Part shown: piece after piece, positions 7,018 to 9,512 of the stretch
Layout of the letters: each line of letters begins with the position of its first letter
How positions within the stretch are numbered: position 1 is the first letter of the stretch
NCBI GenBank assembly: GCA_028293055.1
Contig: JAQGLD010000241.1
Span: 1-9,512, forward strand
Source: Alphaproteobacteria bacterium
GTDB lineage: Bacteria; Pseudomonadota; Alphaproteobacteria; Sphingomonadales; Sphingomonadaceae
Direction of reading: 5' to 3'
DNA: 9,512 nt
Position numbers and translations under genes: made by a program
Notes under the pieces: model-generated
What the model saw: only the letters and a program-made list of their open reading frames with translations
What the model was told of the DNA's origin: nothing
The model's database searches: none

Positions 7018-7244
7018 TCAAGCATGTATACAGGTCCCTATCTCAAAGGCCCCGCCCACGTCGGTCTCGGGCGCTTGCCAGCTGCGCAGGGGGGTCAGGT
7101 CGAGTCCCCGGCCCGCGCGAGCGGGATGCGCACTCCCAAGACGCCGCACAGCAGGACGACCGGAGCGGCGAGGGAGAGCGCAAGGCGGACTCCGTTCCCG
7201 TCGGCCGCAATTCCCCACAGCCAGCTGCCGGCGGCCATCCCGCC
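7018..7244 (-). pseudogene. C-terminal remnant of an MFS_3-type transporter (frameshifted and 5'-truncated)
   Basis: Reading leftward from 7244, one frame gives G-G-M-A-A-G-S-W-L-W-G-I-A-A-D followed by a hydrophobic helix and V-R-I-P-L-A-R-A-G, which matches the last transmembrane helices of MFS transporters of the transmembrane-secretion-effector type (PF05977). That frame stops soon afterwards, but another frame continues with L-D-L-T-P-L-R-S-W-Q-A-P-E, the typical sequence just after the last helix in the same family, ending at TGA 7018-7020. The frame switch falls near 7100-7115. Everything upstream of the G-G-M motif, i.e. most of the transporter, is missing and a stop precedes it in frame. 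This is a relic, not a working gene. Identification is from memory of the family consensus. Confidence 0.6.
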
Positions 7245-7315
7245 GTGGTCATTTTGGACCCAAGTCGTTTCCTATGGTGTGGTTGCGATCGGAGGGCTAG
7301 CCGTCGCGCTCGGCC

Positions 7316-7522
7316 TCATTGGTTGAGTTTCCGACGTAGCTCGCCCCCCTCAAGGACCGCTTCTACCAATTGCCGCAGATCGAAGGGTCCAGCAAACTGC
7401 GCCGAAGAGCCGTCGTCATCAATATCGGTGGTGCAGCCGGATTGCTCTGCTTGCCGGCGCAGCTCCGCTACGGCGGCGGCTACCCCGCGATCGGTTTCGG
7501 CCTCGGTGGGAGGAGTAATCAT
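7316..7522 (-). CDS. Hypothetical small acidic protein (68 residues)
   Basis: An open frame from ATG 7522 to TGA 7316. The sequence looks protein-like: a Thr/Pro/Glu-rich start, an alanine- and arginine-rich predicted helix (A-V-A-E-L-R-R-Q-A-E), an acidic T-D-I-D-D-D-G turn, then F-D-L-R-Q-L-V-E-A-V-L-E and a basic tail. Codon choice has GC-rich third positions like the neighbours. There is no Shine-Dalgarno sequence before the ATG, and the frame is closed by TAA ten codons upstream, so the start is the only reasonable one if the gene is real. No signal peptide or membrane segment. I do not recognise a family. The neighbourhood contains gene relics, so it could also be a leftover. Confidence 0.4.
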   Translation of the reverse strand: MITPPTEAETDRGVAAAVAELRRQAEQSGCTTDIDDDGSSAQFAGPFDLRQLVEAVLEGGELRRKLNQ

Positions 7523-7639
7523 AGGAGAATCCGTCGCGGGTGGAGGTTGAGTCGATTAGGAAGTTACTCTTCCAGAACTGGGAGGGATAGGAGGTCGGGC
7601 TGGTATGGCGGTACGTCCGACAACGACCCATTCCTGCCA

Positions 7640-8077
7640 TCACTCACGCGGCTTGATGCGAACGTGTATCTCGTCGACGGTTGTCATGGGGAATCGGCGT
7701 TTCAGCACGCGGCTGCATTCGATCAGTCTCGCCTGCTTCGCCTCATAACCCCATTGGCCTGACCCTGGCGTCAGGAGCGACAGCTGATGCGTGCAGAAGT
7801 GCCGCAGATAGCGCAGGTTGGGGTCATCGGAATCGCTCAGCTCATGCCGGAGCGCGGCCAATGCCCGATGCGCTTCTCGCGTATGGCCGGCCTTCATGAG
7901 CAGCACGCCGCGGTACGCACGATCGGCAGGACGCAAAGGCATGATCTCTGCAGCTTCGTCGACCAGCCGCACCGCCCGTTCGAAGCTCCCTCGCAACTCA
8001 GCGGCAAATGCCTTCATGAGCCTCCAGCTATGGCGCAAGCGCTTAGACGAGAAGGGACGGCTCGGCGTTGCGTACAT
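7640..8077 (-). CDS. TPR-like hypothetical protein
   Basis: 145 residues from ATG 8077. The middle is a helix-turn-helix repeat pattern resembling a pair of tetratricopeptide motifs: L-R-G-S-F-E-R-A-V-R-L-V-D-E-A-A followed by a conserved-looking R-A-Y-R-G-V-L-L-M-K-A-G-H and A-H-R-A-L-A-A-L-R. The C-terminal half (S-G-Q-W-G-Y-E-A-K-Q-A-R-L-I-E-C, then K-R-R-F-P-M-T-T-V-D-E-I) looks like a domain specific to sphingomonad homologues. No secretion signal. An in-frame GTG at 8113 would add twelve residues, but its purine-rich AGAAGG abuts the start codon; ATG 8015-8017 has GGAGG only three bases away. The start is therefore uncertain. It is transcribed divergently from the SRAP gene. Function unknown; TPR proteins usually scaffold protein contacts. 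Confidence 0.65.
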   Translation of the reverse strand: MYATPSRPFSSKRLRHSWRLMKAFAAELRGSFERAVRLVDEAAEIMPLRPADRAYRGVLLMKAGHTREAHRALAALRHELSDSDDPNLRYLRHFCTHQLSLLTPGSGQWGYEAKQARLIECSRVLKRRFPMTTVDEIHVRIKPRE

Positions 8078-8096
8078 CCGCAGATCATGGAGAAGA

Positions 8097-8128
8097 GAAC
8101 GTCGGCTTTCCACCCTTCTCGGACGTTC
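8097..8128. repeat. 7-bp perfect inverted repeat GAACGTC...GACGTTC in the divergent intergenic region
   Basis: The arms at 8097-8103 and 8122-8128 are exact reverse complements separated by 18 bp. They lie between the TPR-like gene and SRAP, 33 bp before the SRAP start codon. The spacing could suit a dimeric regulator serving both promoters. It does not match the alphaproteobacterial LexA pattern GTTC-N7-GTTC. Function is inferred only from position. Confidence 0.35.
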
Positions 8129-8131
8129 ACC

Positions 8132-8145
8132 GCCGGCGCGCCGGC
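8132..8145. promoter_or_regulatory. 14-bp perfect palindrome just upstream of SRAP
   Basis: GCCGGCGCGCCGGC reads the same on both strands and ends 15 bp before the SRAP ATG. In such GC-rich DNA a palindrome of this length can arise by chance, but its place between two divergent genes makes an operator, or an RNA hairpin in the SRAP leader next to the ribosome-binding region, plausible. Confidence 0.35.
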
Positions 8146-8160
8146 CGCTAGGGTGAGCGT

Positions 8161-8757
8161 ATGTGCAACCTCTTCCGCCAGCGCAACACCGAGAATCTCA
8201 GTCGACTGTTCGAGGCCCGAACCCTGTTCGAGATCACCGAGCCGCGGACCGAGATCTATCCCAAATACCAGGCCTTCGTGGTGCGCAGGCAGGAGGGCGA
8301 AAGGGTGCTCGACTACATGCCGTGGGGCATATTGCGCACTATGCCCGGAAAGACTCCCGGCAAGATGATCCAGAAGGCAGTCACCAATGTCCGCAACCTG
8401 GACAGCCCGTTCTGGCGATCGACCATCGCCAAGCCCGAGCAACGCTGCCTGGTGCCGTTCACATCTTTCGCCGAGCCCAAGCCGGGCAAGGACGAAGCTG
8501 GGCGCCCCGCCCGGCACTGGTTCGACCTGCCGGCGCGCGAGCATGCCGCCTTTGCGGGGATCTGGCGGTTCAGCGAGGGCTCGGCGCGTTTCGCCTTCCT
8601 GACCTGCGAGCCCAACCCGCTGGTCGCGCCGCTCCATCCCAAGGCGATGCCGGTGATCCTCCACGAAGAGGATTACGACCGCTGGCTGGGCGGCGAGGCG
8701 GCCGATGCCTGCTCGCTGGCGGCGCCGTACCCTTCGCAGATGATGCAGGTCAGGTAG
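8161..8757 (+). CDS. SOS response-associated peptidase (SRAP/HMCES/YedK family)
   Basis: 198 residues. SRAP proteins form a covalent thiazolidine bond between the N-terminal cysteine and abasic sites in single-stranded DNA, protecting them from breakage. The key residues are all visible: C2 exposed after methionine removal, N76 and R78 in T-N-V-R, E105 in R-C-L-V-P-F-T-S-F-A-E-P, and H159 in L-H-P-K-A-M-P-V-I-L, in the same order and nearly the same positions as in E. coli YedK. W55-G is the conserved substrate-loop tryptophan. Length is slightly short (family about 220). The ATG must be the true start because C2 has to be the new N-terminus; GGTGA lies a few bases upstream. No LexA box of the alphaproteobacterial type is evident. 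A DUF6961-like gene follows after 8 bp. Confidence 0.93.
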   Translation: MCNLFRQRNTENLSRLFEARTLFEITEPRTEIYPKYQAFVVRRQEGERVLDYMPWGILRTMPGKTPGKMIQKAVTNVRNLDSPFWRSTIAKPEQRCLVPFTSFAEPKPGKDEAGRPARHWFDLPAREHAAFAGIWRFSEGSARFAFLTCEPNPLVAPLHPKAMPVILHEEDYDRWLGGEAADACSLAAPYPSQMMQVR

Positions 8758-8765
8758 GCCGCGCG

Positions 8766-9139
8766 ATGCTGTCGGAGTGGGAGCTCTGGGTGGTCGCCAA
8801 CCAGGTGATAAAGCAGCACGGCGACCAAGCCCGGGCGCACGCGGTCGAGCGCCAGCGGCTTTGGAGGCGGCGGGAGACACCGACGGCGTCAACGCCTGGT
8901 CGGCGAACCTTGCTCGGATCGACCAGCTGCAGGCGAAGCCCGTCCGGCCGCTGCAGCAAGCCTCGGAGGCGGTCGGAAGCCCTGCGCCTTCGGCGAGCCC
9001 GCATCCTTCTCCGGCGGACGATCACTACATTGGCTATCGCCGAGCGAGCTTTAGGAAAGGCCGGAGCAATCCAGACTACAGGCCTTTGACGGCAACCGCC
9101 TCTGCGAACGGAAGGGATTGGTGCAAAGAGGTTGACTAA
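8766..9139 (+). pseudogene. DUF6961-like small protein gene with apparent single-base frameshift
   Basis: From ATG 8766 the first frame reads M-L-S-E-W-E-L-W-V-V-A-N-Q-V-I-K-Q-H-G-D-Q-A-R-A-H-A-V-E-R-Q and then turns into Arg/Thr-rich nonsense. From about 8866 the neighbouring frame reads A-L-E-A-A-G-D-T-D-G-V-N-A-W-S-A-N-L-A-R-I-D-Q-L. Together these two pieces match the whole consensus of a family of about 70-90 residues in sphingomonads (ELW...QHG...A...R...AGD..G...W..I..RI..L). A one-base loss near 8855-8868 explains it. The second frame does not stop until 9137-9139, well beyond the family's normal end (about 8955), suggesting that its natural 3' end was lost as well. It sits 8 bp after SRAP and may have been co-transcribed. 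The frameshift could be a sequencing error. Confidence 0.6.
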
Positions 9140-9472
9140 ATTAATTGCCATTACTGCGGAGCCGACAAGGCCGAACCCCAACATGACAACCGTCAAGGTT
9201 CGATTCACTCGCCTCAATAGCCCATAGAGTAGCAAAGTAGCCCCCAAGTAAGCCATGTCTGCGACGAGATCAGCGACAAAACCCGTTCGAAGCGCTGCTT
9301 GCCCGCCGACAATCTTAGTCGCCGTAGCAGCAGCGTCTCCGTGCACGATCATTGAACCGCGGACAAAAACCTCCGCGTAGATGCCAAGAGCCATTGAGAC
9401 AAGCCACAGCGCACCCGCGACTCTCGCCATCGCGATCGGAGCCCGTAGCTTGGCTGTTGACCTTGAGCTCAC
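9115..9472 (-). pseudogene. DUF4386 family membrane protein, C-terminal half missing
   Basis: From GTG 9472 (GGGGGA five bases upstream) about 119 residues match DUF4386: A-R-V-A-G-A-L-W-L-V-S-M-A-L-G-I-Y-A-E-V-F-V-R-G-S, then G-D-A-A-A-T-A near 45-51, D-L-V-A-D-M-A helix and L-L-Y-G-L-L-R-R-V-N-R, ending at I-N-L-V-N-L-F-A-P (110-118). Intact members have about 230 residues with further helices; here homology ends near 9115-9120. The frame stays open leftward to 8750, but that part is Arg-rich, has no helices and runs antisense to the DUF6961-like gene and the SRAP end, so it is probably not native sequence. Base composition is about 50% GC over 9121-9240, unlike the rest of the window, suggesting different ancestry. 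Function of DUF4386 is unknown. Confidence 0.6.
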
Positions 9473-9512
9473 AGCCTTCCCCCTGAATGCGCCATCTGTG
9501 GTATGTGCCTAA

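Noticed and set aside
7095..7112. tRNA T-arm-like sequence (GGTCGAGTCCCC) that might mark an attachment site
   Set aside because: No acceptor stem, anticodon arm or CCA can be assembled around it, and it is explained as antisense to the MFS relic's L-D-L-T-P codons.
7559..7573. Small stem-loop GGAAG-ttact-CTTCC between the two hypothetical genes
   Set aside because: The stem is only five base pairs and lacks a T-run; too weak to call a terminator.
8100..8160. LexA box before SRAP
   Set aside because: No GTTC-N7-GTTC or GAAC-N7-GAAC spacing is present; only single half-like motifs occur.
8750..9110. Continuation of the DUF4386 reading frame to a stop at 8750
   Set aside because: This half is Arg-rich, has no hydrophobic helices and is antisense to the DUF6961-like gene and the end of SRAP, so it is read-through rather than native protein.

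Overview
This GC-rich window (mostly 65-70% GC where I sampled it) looks like chromosome of an alphaproteobacterium, most likely a sphingomonad. That placement is inferred from the base composition and from small accessory proteins (DUF6961-like, TPR-like) that I associate with Sphingomonas relatives. No rRNA, tRNA, CRISPR array or insertion sequence is visible.

Positions 1-6950 hold one tightly packed minus-strand operon that runs off the left edge. In transcription order it encodes: a flippase-like integral membrane protein (lysylphosphatidylglycerol-synthase TM family), a CDP-alcohol phosphatidyltransferase, a HAD-fold protein, a MobA/GlmU-type nucleotidyltransferase, an ATP-grasp protein, a class III aminotransferase, a Gfo/Idh/MocA oxidoreductase, and the first codons of a second Rossmann-type, probably Gfo/Idh/MocA, protein. 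Six of the seven junctions after the first gene's gap are overlaps or gaps of at most 8 bp, apart from 67 bp before the phosphatidyltransferase and 58 bp before the last partial gene. The set reads as a small-molecule pathway: activate an alcohol phosphate as a CDP derivative, attach it through a phosphodiester to a membrane or soluble alcohol, oxidise and transaminate the head group, possibly acylate the new amine with the ATP-grasp enzyme, and flip the product across the membrane. It resembles the inositol-phosphate cytidylyltransferase/di-inositol-phosphate synthase logic with amination added. I know of no named pathway with exactly this set, so this is the most interesting part of the window.

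Positions 6951-7640 are a decayed or rearranged stretch. They contain the operon's upstream region, a frameshifted C-terminal remnant of an MFS_3-type transporter on the minus strand, a short plus-strand membrane-helix tail with no start codon, and a plausible 68-residue hypothetical gene.

Positions 7640-9512 hold a TPR-like hypothetical gene (minus) divergent from an intact SRAP/YedK gene (plus). Between them lie a 14-bp perfect palindrome and a 7-bp inverted repeat. SRAP is followed by a DUF6961-like gene with an apparent single-base frameshift. On the minus strand at the right edge is a DUF4386 membrane protein whose C-terminal half is missing, and it sits in DNA of about 50% GC. A recombination junction near 9110-9120 probably removed the ends of both of these genes.
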